Source: Flavobacteriaceae bacterium | Lineage (GTDB): Bacteria > Bacteroidota > Bacteroidia > Flavobacteriales > Flavobacteriaceae | Length of the DNA stretch: 64,000 nt | NCBI GenBank assembly: GCA_018401115.1 | Contig: JAGYKX010000007.1 | Location: forward strand, 124,001-188,000 | Direction: 5' to 3' | Shown: positions 1 to 9,962 of the stretch, in pieces | Layout of the letters: each line of letters begins with the position of its first letter | Position numbering within the stretch: position 1 is the stretch's first letter | The notes under the pieces: model-generated | What the model saw: the letters and a program-made list of their open reading frames with translations, nothing else | Told to the model about the DNA's origin: nothing | Database searches by the model: none | Program-made: the position numbers and the translations under genes

Positions 1-1430
1 AGTCAGTTGATCCGGGTATTTTGAGTTTTACCCATAAAGAAAATGCCTTTGTAGATTTTAACCAAGAGCGTTTATTGCCGCAAATGTTCAGCAATGAAGG
101 ACCTGTCATTATAAAAGCAGATCTCAATGGAGACCAACTGCCAGACTTCTTTTTCGGAGGGGCTAAAGACCAGGCTGCCGAATTATGGCTAAGCGATGGA
201 GAAAAATATCAGTCAAGTTCAAAAATTGAATTTGAGAAAGACGCCATGAGCGAAGACACAAAGGCGCTTTTTATTGACATTGATAATGACGGAGATCTAG
301 ACCTTTATGTGGGAAGTAGCGGAAAAGCGTATTCTAAGTTTTCATTTAACCTGCATGATAGAATATACATCAATCATGGAAACGGCAAGTTTGAGAAACA
401 AAACAACACCCTGTTTTCAAGGTCTTTCGCTACTGGGGCTCTAACGGCTGCAGACTTTGATAATGATGGAGACATAGATGTTTTTGTCGGAGAAAGATAT
501 CAAGTGGAAACCTATGGCAAAGATGGTCAGGGGTTTATTTTAAGAAATGATGGCGCAGGAAACTTTACCGAAGAAGCGCCTAAAGTATTTTCACAAATAG
601 GTATGCTTACAGATGCAAAGCACCTGGATGTGAACAAGGATGGTTTTGAAGATCTTATTGTCGTTGGAGAATGGATGTCTCCAAAGGTGTTTATAAATAC
701 TCAAGGGACATTTATTGAAGCCAATGAAAGCTTTGGATTGTCCAATGATCAAGGGTTATGGGCAACGCTAGAAATGGCAGATTTAAACGCAGACGGGCAC
801 CAAGATCTTGTATTGGGAAATATAGGGGAGAATAGCTTTTACAAAAAGGGTATGAAAATGTTTGTGAAAGATTTTGATGGAAATGGTACTGAAGAGCAAA
901 TCATGACTTATCACGAAAACGGAGAAGATTACCCCATCTTAGACCGAGACGAACTCTTTAAGCAAATTCCCTCTTTAAAGAAAAAATACCTTTATTACAA
1001 AGACTACGCCAGCGCAAATATGACTGATCTATTTGGATCAGACGTTTACCAAACAGCCTTAATAAAAGAGCTTCGAGAATTGAGCAGTGCCATTTATTGG
1101 GGCAGTGAAAATGGTTTTACAAAAAACATCCTAGCTCCTGAAATACAATACGCTAACGTGAGTAGTATTCTTTTGGAAGATACAGACAACAATGGAACAA
1201 TAGATATTGTTCTGGGAGGAAACCAGTCCAAAATAAAACCCCAATTTGGACCATTAGAATCTTCCAATGGTTGGATCTTAAAACAACAAAAGAACGGTAT
1301 CTTTGATAAGCCAGCATCTTTGGGTGTAAAAGGAGAGATTAGATCCATTATAAGCTTTAAAAATAAAGACCAATATTCAATAATTTTAGGTATAAACAAT
1401 GACAGTATCAAAATCAAAAACATTCATTAG
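1..1430 (+). CDS. FG-GAP/VCBS repeat lipoprotein, C-terminal part only
   Basis: The reading frame is already open at base 3, so this is the 3' part of a gene starting before the window. The visible part aligns by eye with the second halves of the two complete paralogues downstream: it opens with the same HKENAFVDFNQERLL-type segment that follows the ASPIC domain in them. It then carries repeated calcium-loop motifs of the form D-x-[DN]-x-[DN]-G-x-x-D (for example DIDNDGDLDLYVG, DFDNDGDIDVFVG), the mark of FG-GAP/VCBS beta-propeller blades. Signal peptide and ASPIC domain would lie upstream. Its end overlaps the next gene by 32 bases, which points to one operon. The ligand is unknown; binding of glycans or proteins at the cell surface is an inference from the family. 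Confidence 0.88.
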   Translation, partial: SVDPGILSFTHKENAFVDFNQERLLPQMFSNEGPVIIKADLNGDQLPDFFFGGAKDQAAELWLSDGEKYQSSSKIEFEKDAMSEDTKALFIDIDNDGDLDLYVGSSGKAYSKFSFNLHDRIYINHGNGKFEKQNNTLFSRSFATGALTAADFDNDGDIDVFVGERYQVETYGKDGQGFILRNDGAGNFTEEAPKVFSQIGMLTDAKHLDVNKDGFEDLIVVGEWMSPKVFINTQGTFIEANESFGLSNDQGLWATLEMADLNADGHQDLVLGNIGENSFYKKGMKMFVKDFDGNGTEEQIMTYHENGEDYPILDRDELFKQIPSLKKKYLYYKDYASANMTDLFGSDVYQTALIKELRELSSAIYWGSENGFTKNILAPEIQYANVSSILLEDTDNNGTIDIVLGGNQSKIKPQFGPLESSNGWILKQQKNGIFDKPASLGVKGEIRSIISFKNKDQYSIILGINNDSIKIKNIH

Positions 1431-1995
1431 CTTTTTATATTTTACCCTCTTAGGAATAGTTTTATCAAGCCTTGGCTCATGTCAGTCTAAATACGATCGC
1501 ACCGTAAAAAAGGAAATGGCCTCTGGCAAGAGAATAGATAGCTTGCAATTTAATTTGTATTTCGGAGATAGTAAAAAAGACTTCTTTGCCAAGTGCTGGG
1601 AACTAAACAAGAAAGGGCTTATTAAACAAGGCCCTAAAAATCAGTATGTAGCCTATGAGCTAAAAGGGACTTCTGAAACTTCCATGACCCACCTTTTTTA
1701 CGGAATATTTAATGAAGAAAAGCAAATGGTTGGTCTAGATATGGAGTTTACCTATGACGGATGGTCTCCATGGACAGAAAAGCTACAATCGGATAAATTG
1801 TTATTTGTTGCAATGGACACCCTTAAAAAATGGTATCCTGGGAACGATTTTTTCCTGTTAGAAAATGCGAAATTAAAAACCCCAACCTACGTTAAAATTG
1901 ACGGAAACAGACAGATAATCATACATGCGCAAGGAGATAAAGATGTCAAAGCCACTTTAGAAGACCTCAGATATAAGTTTCCTGATATAAAATAA
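1399..1995 (+). CDS. Small lipoprotein of unknown function
   Basis: A 198-residue protein with a hydrophobic N-terminus (about residues 9-28) ending in lipobox LGSC, with Cys29 as the probable lipidated residue. The mature part is mixed alpha/beta in appearance, with no motif I recognise. The ATG lies inside the preceding gene (32-base overlap), but it is the only start that keeps the signal peptide. It sits between two giant VCBS lipoproteins, with 4 bases to the next start, so it is co-transcribed and probably works with them. It could be an accessory or assembly subunit; no enzymatic residues are evident. Confidence 0.8.
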   Translation: MTVSKSKTFISFLYFTLLGIVLSSLGSCQSKYDRTVKKEMASGKRIDSLQFNLYFGDSKKDFFAKCWELNKKGLIKQGPKNQYVAYELKGTSETSMTHLFYGIFNEEKQMVGLDMEFTYDGWSPWTEKLQSDKLLFVAMDTLKKWYPGNDFFLLENAKLKTPTYVKIDGNRQIIIHAQGDKDVKATLEDLRYKFPDIK

Positions 1996-1999
1996 AACT

Positions 2000-4900
2000 A
2001 TGAATAAAGCCCATTTTAGTAAATTCCCCTTAACGTTAGCTTTGTGCTGCATGGTCATGATGTTGGTGAGCAGTTGTGAAGAGAGGGCCAATACCTTATT
2101 TGAAATTCAGGACAATAGCTCCATTGGAATGTCCTTTGAAAACAGCTTAGAATTCTCAAATGAATTTAATGTGTACACCTACCGAAACTTTTATAACGGA
2201 GGGGGCGTAGCCATAGGAGATATTAATAATGACGGTTGGGCAGACGTTTACCTAACCGCAAATCAAAAACCCAATCAATTGTTTTTAAACAAAGGGGACT
2301 TTAAATTTGAAAACATTTCGGAATCTGCAGGAATAGGCGGGAATAGAGCATGGTCTACAGGAGTGACTATGGTAGACATTAACGCAGACGGCTTTTTGGA
2401 TATTTATGTGTGTAATTCAGGCGATGTATCTGGAGACAGCAAACAAAATGAATTATTCATCAATCAAAAAGACAATACTTTCAAAGAAGAAGCAGCCGCT
2501 TATGGTTTAGCAGACAAAGGTTTTTCTACACATGCCTCCTTTTTTGACTACGATAAAGATGGAGATCTAGATGTGTATTTATTAAACAACTCTTACCAAG
2601 CCATTGGAAGTTTTGACCTCAGAAGAAATGAAAGACCCAAAAGAGATGTGCTGGGCGGCGACAAACTGCTCGAAAATCAAGATGGAATTTTTGTTGACGT
2701 GAGTGAAAAAGCAGGTATTTACGGATCGGTAATTGGTTTTGGATTAGGGGTTACTGTAGGGGATGTAAATAACGATGGGTGGGAAGATATTTACGTGTCT
2801 AATGATTTTTTTGAAAGAGATTATTTATATATCAATAATAGGGATGGTAGCTTTAAAGAAACCCTTACCGCTTCCATAAACTCCATTTCAGGAGCATCTA
2901 TGGGAGCAGACATGGCAGACATTAACAACGATCAAAAGGTAGATATTTTTGTCACTGAAATGCTTCCTTCCAATTACGAAAGACTTAAATCCGTAACTAC
3001 TTTTGAAAATTGGGACAAATATACCTACAACGTAAAAAATGGCTATTATCACCAATACACTAGAAACACACTCCAACTAAATAACGGAGACAATACATTT
3101 AGTGAGATTGGTAGATTGGCGGGTGTAGAAGCATCCGACTGGAGTTGGGGTGCATTGTTTTTTGACATGGACAACGACGGGCTAAAAGACCTTTTTATTG
3201 CCAACGGAATTTATAGAGACCTTACAGACCAAGACTACCTTCAATATGTCTCCAGTGATGAAGTCATTAATTCTATTGTGACTAACAACAAAGTAGATTA
3301 CGCTAGGCTCATAGATATTATACCATCTAATCCCATAGAAAATCAGGCCTATAAAAATTTAGGCGACTTGAAATTTAATAGAGACGCCTCTCTTGGTTTG
3401 GAGACCAAGGGCTTTTCTAACGGTGCCGCTTATGGAGATTTAGATAATGATGGCGATTTAGATTTGGTCGTGAACAATGTGAATATGCCACTATTTGTCT
3501 ACAAAAACACCAGTGAAAACAACAAAAACAATCACTTTATTCAGTTTAATTTAAAAGGAACTGGCAAGAACACATTTGCTGTAGGAACATTAATTGAGGT
3601 ATCTCAAGATGGCAAAACCTATAGCGTAGCACAACAGCCCATTCGAGGCTTTCAATCTAGTATGGACCAAAGACCACATATTGGTTTGCCCTCTGATAAT
3701 GCAGTTCAAGTAAAAGTCACTTGGCCAAACGGTATGGTAACCATTAAAGATGGGGTACAAACCAATCAACTGCTTCAGTTGGAAATGAGTGAAGGCCTGG
3801 CTCACACTAATTCAGCTAAAACTACAGATGCAATTATTTTCTCTGAAATAAAGACAGTTGCCGATTATGTGCACGAAGAAAACAACTTTATTGATTTTAA
3901 TAGAGACCGACTATTGCATCATATGATGAGTACCCCAGGGCCTAAATCTGCTATAGGAGACCTGAATAACGATGGAATTCAAGATATAGTGATTGGGGGT
4001 AGCAAAGGATTTAAAACAGTGATATTCTTTGGTGACAATCATGGACAGTTCAAGCCTTCAAAGGAATTTAACTTTTTAGAGGATTTGGCTGCTGAAGTAA
4101 CCGCTGTTGCGCTATTAGATGCAGACGGCGACGGAGACTTAGATATCTATTTAGGGAATGGAGGTATAGAATTTTCGAAATTTGCTTCTGAATTAGCAGA
4201 TCAATTATACCTCAATAATGGTGCTGGAATATTTAGTCCTTCGCCACATATGTTACCCACTGCAAGTACTTATTTCAATACATCTGTAGTAAGTTCAGGA
4301 GATTTTGACCAAGATGGTGATACCGATATATTTGTGGGTGAAAGATCTATTACTGCAGCTTATGGAGTTCCGGTAAATGGTCATTTATTACTTAATGACG
4401 GTTCAGGTAAGTTTGTAGATGAAACAGATAGCCTGGCACCAGAATTGAGTGAAATTGGTATGATTACAGATGCTAATTTTAGTGACATAGATGCAGATGG
4501 TGACATAGATTTAGTGGTAGTAGGAGAATTTATGGGTATAGAGATATTCTTAAATGAACAAGGATCATTTACAAAAAAATCGAGCGAATTGCAGCAGCTC
4601 AAAGGTTGGTGGAGTACCTTGAAAATCGCAGATATAAATCAAGATGGTTTTCCTGATTTAATTGTGGGAAATCACGGAGAAAACTCAAGATTTAAAGCAA
4701 GTAAAGAGCAGCCCATTTGTCTTTTTGTTCAGGATTTTGACCAAAATGGGGCCTTAGATCCTGTAATGGGTTTTACCGCAGCAGATGGTAAAGTGTACCC
4801 TTACAACTTAAGGCATAACCTAATCGATCAGATGAAAGGACTTAAAAAGAAATTTCCAGATTATAACAGCTTTAAAAATGCAGATTTAAAGGCTATTTTT

Positions 4901-5308
4901 TCAGAAGAAGCTTTAAACCAAAGTACAAAAGCAACAGCCATTGAATTAAAAACCTCTATTTTTATCAATGATGGAAATGGCGGGTATACCTCTATCCCAC
5001 TTCCAAAGCAGGTTCAAATGTCACCTGTATTTGCCATTGAAACTGGAGATTTTGATTTAGATGGCGACACAGACATAGTCCTTGGCGGGAACTTATTTAG
5101 GGTAAAACCAGAAGTGGGTAGGTACGACGCCAGCTTTGGAACATTTTTAGAGAATACAGGGAGTGATGTACTTGGATCTCCTGTATTTAAAACTACCCCA
5201 GGAAATAAAGGGTTAAAAGTAACCGGAGAAGTAAGGTCAATTCTTAAGACTAATAACAGCCTATTATTTGTTAGAAATAGTGATGCTATTTTGAGATATA
5301 CATTCTAA
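2000..5308 (+). CDS. VCBS/ASPIC-UnbV repeat lipoprotein (1102 aa)
   Basis: A signal peptide ends in lipobox VSSC (Cys26), followed by acidic residues (CEER); acidic residues after the lipid-Cys favour surface display in Bacteroidota. Residues ~65-505 hold FG-GAP/VCBS blades with calcium loops (DINNDGWADVYLT, DYDKDGDLDVYLL, DVNNDGWEDIYVS, DLDNDGDLDLVVN). Residues ~512-597 form an ASPIC/UnbV domain (QPIRGFQSSMDQRPHIGL, then VKVTWPNG). Residues ~640-1100 are a second set of blades. It is a paralogue of its two neighbours. It probably acts as an outer-membrane-anchored calcium-stabilised double propeller; the ligand is unknown. The following gene starts one base after the stop. Confidence 0.93.
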   Translation: MNKAHFSKFPLTLALCCMVMMLVSSCEERANTLFEIQDNSSIGMSFENSLEFSNEFNVYTYRNFYNGGGVAIGDINNDGWADVYLTANQKPNQLFLNKGDFKFENISESAGIGGNRAWSTGVTMVDINADGFLDIYVCNSGDVSGDSKQNELFINQKDNTFKEEAAAYGLADKGFSTHASFFDYDKDGDLDVYLLNNSYQAIGSFDLRRNERPKRDVLGGDKLLENQDGIFVDVSEKAGIYGSVIGFGLGVTVGDVNNDGWEDIYVSNDFFERDYLYINNRDGSFKETLTASINSISGASMGADMADINNDQKVDIFVTEMLPSNYERLKSVTTFENWDKYTYNVKNGYYHQYTRNTLQLNNGDNTFSEIGRLAGVEASDWSWGALFFDMDNDGLKDLFIANGIYRDLTDQDYLQYVSSDEVINSIVTNNKVDYARLIDIIPSNPIENQAYKNLGDLKFNRDASLGLETKGFSNGAAYGDLDNDGDLDLVVNNVNMPLFVYKNTSENNKNNHFIQFNLKGTGKNTFAVGTLIEVSQDGKTYSVAQQPIRGFQSSMDQRPHIGLPSDNAVQVKVTWPNGMVTIKDGVQTNQLLQLEMSEGLAHTNSAKTTDAIIFSEIKTVADYVHEENNFIDFNRDRLLHHMMSTPGPKSAIGDLNNDGIQDIVIGGSKGFKTVIFFGDNHGQFKPSKEFNFLEDLAAEVTAVALLDADGDGDLDIYLGNGGIEFSKFASELADQLYLNNGAGIFSPSPHMLPTASTYFNTSVVSSGDFDQDGDTDIFVGERSITAAYGVPVNGHLLLNDGSGKFVDETDSLAPELSEIGMITDANFSDIDADGDIDLVVVGEFMGIEIFLNEQGSFTKKSSELQQLKGWWSTLKIADINQDGFPDLIVGNHGENSRFKASKEQPICLFVQDFDQNGALDPVMGFTAADGKVYPYNLRHNLIDQMKGLKKKFPDYNSFKNADLKAIFSEEALNQSTKATAIELKTSIFINDGNGGYTSIPLPKQVQMSPVFAIETGDFDLDGDTDIVLGGNLFRVKPEVGRYDASFGTFLENTGSDVLGSPVFKTTPGNKGLKVTGEVRSILKTNNSLLFVRNSDAILRYTF

Positions 5309-5309
5309 A

Positions 5310-8300
5310 ATGAAAAAACACAACTTACTACATTTAGTTAAAAACACCTTTTTGCTCACAGCCCTATTTGCTGTGCTTCAAAGTTGCGAGTCTCCAAAAG
5401 AGGTCTCACCTGTTCATTTTAATTCCATTACAGCAGAACAAAGTGGGGTAGATTTTGAAAATACTTTAACGCCCAATGCAGATTTAAATATTATAGAATA
5501 CCTCTATTTCTACAACGGTGCGGGAGTGGCCATAGGAGATTTAAACAACGATGGATTGGAAGACCTATTTATCATTGGAAATCAGGTTCAAGACAGGGTC
5601 TATGAAAACTTGGGAGGGCTTAAATTTAAAGACCAAACAGCTGCTGCAGATATAAATACTCAAAACAGTTGGTCTAATGGGGTTACCCTAGCAGACGTAA
5701 ATAACGACGGCTTACTAGATGTATATGTCTCTGTTGTAGGAAATTATAAAACGCTGAAAGGACACAACAAACTGTTTCTAAATCAAGGTAATTTTAAATT
5801 CAAAGAAATTGCAAAAGAGGTTAATATTGCCTTTTCAGGTTTTGGCACACAAGCGAGCTTCTTTGATTATGACAACGATGGGGACTTAGATTTATATTTA
5901 CTCAACCATACCGTTCACACGCCAAGAAGTTATGGGAAAGCAGAAAAAAGAACAGAAAAAGATGCGCTTTCAGGTGATTTGTTATTTGAAAACACTTTAG
6001 AAACAGGTGTTTTAAATTTTATAGACGTTACTCAGGCTGCTGGTATTTACAACAGCCCCTTAGGTTATGGGTTAGGCTTGGCTACCGCAGATTTAAACAA
6101 AGATGGGTTTATTGACATTTATGTTGGTAATGATTTTCATGAAAACGATTATATCTACCTCAATAATGGAGACAAGACCTTTAGGGAAGCTAGTGCGAAA
6201 ATGACTAGCCATAGCAGTAGATTTACCATGGGATTAGACGCTGCAGACCTTAATAACGACGCCCTAATAGATGTGTTTTCATTAGATATGATGCCAGACC
6301 AAGCCACCATACGCCTTAAATCTGGTGGAGAAGATTCGGATAAAGTAGCTCAAATCAAAGAAGGTTTTGGGTTTCAGACACAGTATTCCAGAAATAATTT
6401 TCAATTAAACAACGGACAAGGGGCTTTTCAAGAAATAGCCCTTCTCACAGAAACTTACGCGACAGACTGGAGTTGGTCTGCGCTTATAGAAGACTTTGAC
6501 AACGACGGGTTTTCCGATATTTTTATTAGCAACGGTATTTATAGAAGACCTAATGATTTAGATTATATAAATTACCTCAGTAACGTAAACTTTAGCCAAT
6601 ACAACCAAGACCAACAAGACCTTTTAGAAAAAAAGCTCATTGAAGAAATGCCCCAATTGGAAATTGCCAATGTGTTGCTGCACAATCAAGGAGATTATAA
6701 ATTTAAAAAATACTCAGAAGCAGCAGGCCTAAAAAACAACTATTCCAATGGAGCTGCCTATGCAGATTTGGATTTAGATGGAGATATGGACCTAGTGGTT
6801 AATAATATTAATAGCCCCTTAGAGATCTTAGAAAACACCCAAGATCCCAGTATGCACAATTTTGTGGGGATAAAGTTGGTGCCTTCAGCGGAAATTAAAA
6901 ACACGAGTGGTGCCAAGCTAACCCTATTTTCGGGGCAACAAATTTGGTATAAAGAGCTGAGTGCTACCAGAGGCTACGCATCGGCTTCCAGCCAAAATAT
7001 TCACTTTGGAATTGGGAAAAATACCACTATTGATTCATTAACTATAATGTTTCCTATTGGTGGGAAACAAACTATTAAAAATGTTTCTATTAATTCCTAT
7101 CAGGAAATAAGTGCGCTTATAGACTCAAGAATAGCACCAACCAAAACAGACAAAAACAATACGGGTGCCGTTGTAGACTTTCCATATACCCACCAAGAAA
7201 ACAAATATTACGACTACGAAAGAGAGCCTTTAATGCTGGAAAAACTGTCTACTGAAGGACCTTGTTATGTGTATGAAGACTTTAATGGAGATGGTTTAAA
7301 AGACTTATTTATTGGGGGTGCTAAATACCAAGAAAGTGCTTTTTATACCCAAAATGAAGCAGGCACTTTTACTGCCGAAATTAAAACAGTCATTAGTGAA
7401 GACGCCCTCTATGAAGACGTAGACGCTGCAGCCATAGACTTTGACAATGACGGAGATTTAGACCTCTATGTTATGAGTGGGGGTAATGACAGTCCTGAAG
7501 GAGACATACAATTGGTAGACAGGCTTTATATTAACGACGGCAAAGGAAATTTTACCAGGTCTAAGGCCAATTTACCTATGGCCAATGGAGGGAGTATTTC
7601 AGTAGCAGATTTTGACAATGACGGATTCTCAGATTTGTTTTTAGGGTTTAGGTCTGTACCTGGAGCCTATGGTATTTCACCCTCTAGTGTCATTTTAAGA
7701 AATACCCAAAAAGGAAATTTTGAACTTTTGGCACGTGAAGACTACGGCATGATTACTGACAGTGCGTGGGGAGATATGAATCAAGATGGACTACTAGATT
7801 TAGTGCTTGTAGGAGACTGGATGCCCATCACAGTATTAATTAACAAGGACGGAAGGAATTTTGAAAACCAGACTGAAGCATTGGGCTTGGCTAATACTCA
7901 AGGCTTATGGAATACTGTATTAATTCAGGACCTAAATGGTGATAATAAACCAGAAATTATTGCAGGAAATGCGGGTTTAAACATGAAGATTAAAGCTTCT
8001 GTAGATCATCCAGTGGAAATATATCTTGAAGATTTTGACAAAAATGAACAACTAGACCCTACGATATTTCATACTTTCGAAGGGGAGCACATCCCATTTG
8101 CCTCTAAAGATATGCTCAGCAAACAAATGCCTATGCTCAAAAAGAAGTTCACTTCCTACACCTCCTTTTCTAAGGTGAGGGAAATAGGTCAACTTTACGA
8201 CAATCCAACAGATGAAATAGAAACCAAATACCTTAAAGAGCTTCGCTCTATGGTGTACGTCAACAACGACATTTTCCAGGGAGTGCCACTGCCTATTGAG

Positions 8301-8585
8301 GCACAAATGAGCAGCATTGAAGATTTTTATTTAGACAATCAATCCGGAGATTTAAAATTGTATTATGTTGGGAATTACAAAGGATTTGTGACAGAACTAG
8401 GAAATTCTCCTGCCAATACTGGAGGAATACTGTCCGGATTTAACGGAAATACGTTCACTAAAAACAACACTTTACCTCTCCCTCCTTTTATGGAAGCAAG
8501 AGCAATTGGGCCTTTGAATGACAACAAATTATTGGTGCTTTTCAACAATGACACCGCCAAAACTATTGAATTAAATCATAAATAA
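5310..8585 (+). CDS. VCBS/ASPIC-UnbV repeat lipoprotein (1091 aa)
   Basis: Same architecture as the previous gene. The lipobox is LQSC (Cys26, then ES). N-terminal FG-GAP/VCBS blades (DLNNDGLEDLFII, DYDNDGDLDLYLL, DFDNDGFSDIFIS, DLDLDGDMDLVVN) run to about residue 510. The ASPIC/UnbV domain is at ~517-607 (ATRGYASASSQNIHFGIG, LTIMFPIGG). A second propeller region follows to the C-terminus. A conserved LKKKFTSYTSF segment near residue 950 also occurs in both sister proteins and may mark a family-specific insertion. It is separated by one base from the genes on either side. Its role is inferred to be substrate or partner binding at the surface; no catalytic motif is seen. Confidence 0.93.
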   Translation: MKKHNLLHLVKNTFLLTALFAVLQSCESPKEVSPVHFNSITAEQSGVDFENTLTPNADLNIIEYLYFYNGAGVAIGDLNNDGLEDLFIIGNQVQDRVYENLGGLKFKDQTAAADINTQNSWSNGVTLADVNNDGLLDVYVSVVGNYKTLKGHNKLFLNQGNFKFKEIAKEVNIAFSGFGTQASFFDYDNDGDLDLYLLNHTVHTPRSYGKAEKRTEKDALSGDLLFENTLETGVLNFIDVTQAAGIYNSPLGYGLGLATADLNKDGFIDIYVGNDFHENDYIYLNNGDKTFREASAKMTSHSSRFTMGLDAADLNNDALIDVFSLDMMPDQATIRLKSGGEDSDKVAQIKEGFGFQTQYSRNNFQLNNGQGAFQEIALLTETYATDWSWSALIEDFDNDGFSDIFISNGIYRRPNDLDYINYLSNVNFSQYNQDQQDLLEKKLIEEMPQLEIANVLLHNQGDYKFKKYSEAAGLKNNYSNGAAYADLDLDGDMDLVVNNINSPLEILENTQDPSMHNFVGIKLVPSAEIKNTSGAKLTLFSGQQIWYKELSATRGYASASSQNIHFGIGKNTTIDSLTIMFPIGGKQTIKNVSINSYQEISALIDSRIAPTKTDKNNTGAVVDFPYTHQENKYYDYEREPLMLEKLSTEGPCYVYEDFNGDGLKDLFIGGAKYQESAFYTQNEAGTFTAEIKTVISEDALYEDVDAAAIDFDNDGDLDLYVMSGGNDSPEGDIQLVDRLYINDGKGNFTRSKANLPMANGGSISVADFDNDGFSDLFLGFRSVPGAYGISPSSVILRNTQKGNFELLAREDYGMITDSAWGDMNQDGLLDLVLVGDWMPITVLINKDGRNFENQTEALGLANTQGLWNTVLIQDLNGDNKPEIIAGNAGLNMKIKASVDHPVEIYLEDFDKNEQLDPTIFHTFEGEHIPFASKDMLSKQMPMLKKKFTSYTSFSKVREIGQLYDNPTDEIETKYLKELRSMVYVNNDIFQGVPLPIEAQMSSIEDFYLDNQSGDLKLYYVGNYKGFVTELGNSPANTGGILSGFNGNTFTKNNTLPLPPFMEARAIGPLNDNKLLVLFNNDTAKTIELNHK

Positions 8586-8586
8586 A

Positions 8587-9921
8587 ATGAAAGTAATTAA
8601 ATCACTCCTTTTGTGTAGCACTGTTTTTATATGCCTATTAAGCTGTGAAGAAAACAACACCTACAAAGATCGCTTAAAAGATCCTCAGCTATTTCACAAT
8701 AGCATGCAGCAACTATCTGACGTGATCGTTTACGATATTTTTTCTCCAACTGTAGCTTCTAGGGTATATATGTATCCTTCAATCGCGGCCTATGCTATCA
8801 TGCAAAAACAGTATCCTAATAAATACGAGGATATGGCGGGACAAATCAGCGACTTTAAAACCATACCGGAAATAAACGACAAAGATATTCATCCTGAATT
8901 GGCTGCCATTCACGCCTTTTTAAAAGTGGGTACTGCCTTAATTTTTTCTGAAGATAAAATAATAGAATACAGAGATTCCCTTTACGCAAGCCTAGAAGAA
9001 GACGGACTTCCCGCTAATGTAAAAGAAGCTTCGCTGGCTTATGGAGAGGTAGTCGCTGCGCATATTTTGGCTTGGGCAGACACTGATTTTTACAAACAAA
9101 CCAGAACCTATCCTAAATATACCATCCAGGAGGGTACTGCTTTTTGGAAGCCTACACCACCAGATTATATGGAAGGTATAGAGCCGCACTGGAATAAAAT
9201 AAGAACCCTAGTCTTAACTACGGCGGATCAGTTTGAACCAGCCCCGCCTTATCCTGTAGACATGAGCAAAGACAGTCCATTTTACCAAGAATTAATGGAA
9301 GTGTATGAATTGGGTGAAAAAATAGATGGCAGCACAGAGGCAACAGAAATTGCTAGTTTTTGGGACTGTAACCCTTATGTGTCTCACCATAGAGGACACG
9401 CCATGTTTGCCACTAAAAAAATTACTCCAGGAGGGCACTGGATTGGGATTACCAAAATTGCTGCCAAACAGGCTCAAAGCAATATGGATGAAAGTATCAA
9501 TGCCTATGCTAGGGTATCTATTGCCTTATTCGACGGGTTTATTTCATGTTGGAATACCAAATGGAATACCTTAATCGTTAGACCCGAGACCATTATTAAC
9601 GAGTTTATAGATGAAACTTGGTTGCCTTTACTTCAAACACCTCCTTTTCCAGAATACACCTCGGGGCATTCTGTAATCTCAAGGGCTTCTGCCGTAGCAC
9701 TCACTGACATTTATGGGGACAACTTTTCATTTACAGACACCACAGAAGAGGTGTATGGATTAGGCGCAAGGTCTTATAGCTCATTTATTGAGGCCTCAGA
9801 AGAAGCTGCTGTGTCTAGGCTTTATGGAGGAATACATTACAGAAGAGCAATAGAAGAGGGTGTAAAGCAAGGAGATGCCGTAGGTAAATTCTTAGTAGAG
9901 AAGTTAAAAACCTTAAAATAA
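8587..9921 (+). CDS. Vanadium-dependent haloperoxidase/PAP2-like lipoprotein
   Basis: A 444-residue lipoprotein (lipobox LLSC, Cys20). The C-terminal third carries the vanadate/phosphate-binding signature shared by vanadium haloperoxidases and class A acid phosphatases/PAP2: Lys325-x6-Arg332-Pro, then Ser-Gly-His at 359-361, then Ser410-Arg411-x5-His417. The usual final Asp of the signature (H-x3-D) is Ala421 here. Members of this superfamily either oxidise halides with peroxide or hydrolyse phosphate esters; the sequence cannot tell which. It starts one base after the upstream VCBS gene, so it belongs to that operon. It probably acts in the periplasm or at the surface. Confidence 0.85.
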   Translation: MKVIKSLLLCSTVFICLLSCEENNTYKDRLKDPQLFHNSMQQLSDVIVYDIFSPTVASRVYMYPSIAAYAIMQKQYPNKYEDMAGQISDFKTIPEINDKDIHPELAAIHAFLKVGTALIFSEDKIIEYRDSLYASLEEDGLPANVKEASLAYGEVVAAHILAWADTDFYKQTRTYPKYTIQEGTAFWKPTPPDYMEGIEPHWNKIRTLVLTTADQFEPAPPYPVDMSKDSPFYQELMEVYELGEKIDGSTEATEIASFWDCNPYVSHHRGHAMFATKKITPGGHWIGITKIAAKQAQSNMDESINAYARVSIALFDGFISCWNTKWNTLIVRPETIINEFIDETWLPLLQTPPFPEYTSGHSVISRASAVALTDIYGDNFSFTDTTEEVYGLGARSYSSFIEASEEAAVSRLYGGIHYRRAIEEGVKQGDAVGKFLVEKLKTLK

Positions 9922-9962
9922 AGTATCTTAGACAAAAATAATCAACAACCAAATTATCACGT

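Noticed and set aside
2000-8585. Large repeated DNA, possibly a recent duplication or mobile element
   Set aside because: The VCBS genes are clearly paralogous at protein level but their DNA has diverged widely; there are no terminal repeats or transposase.
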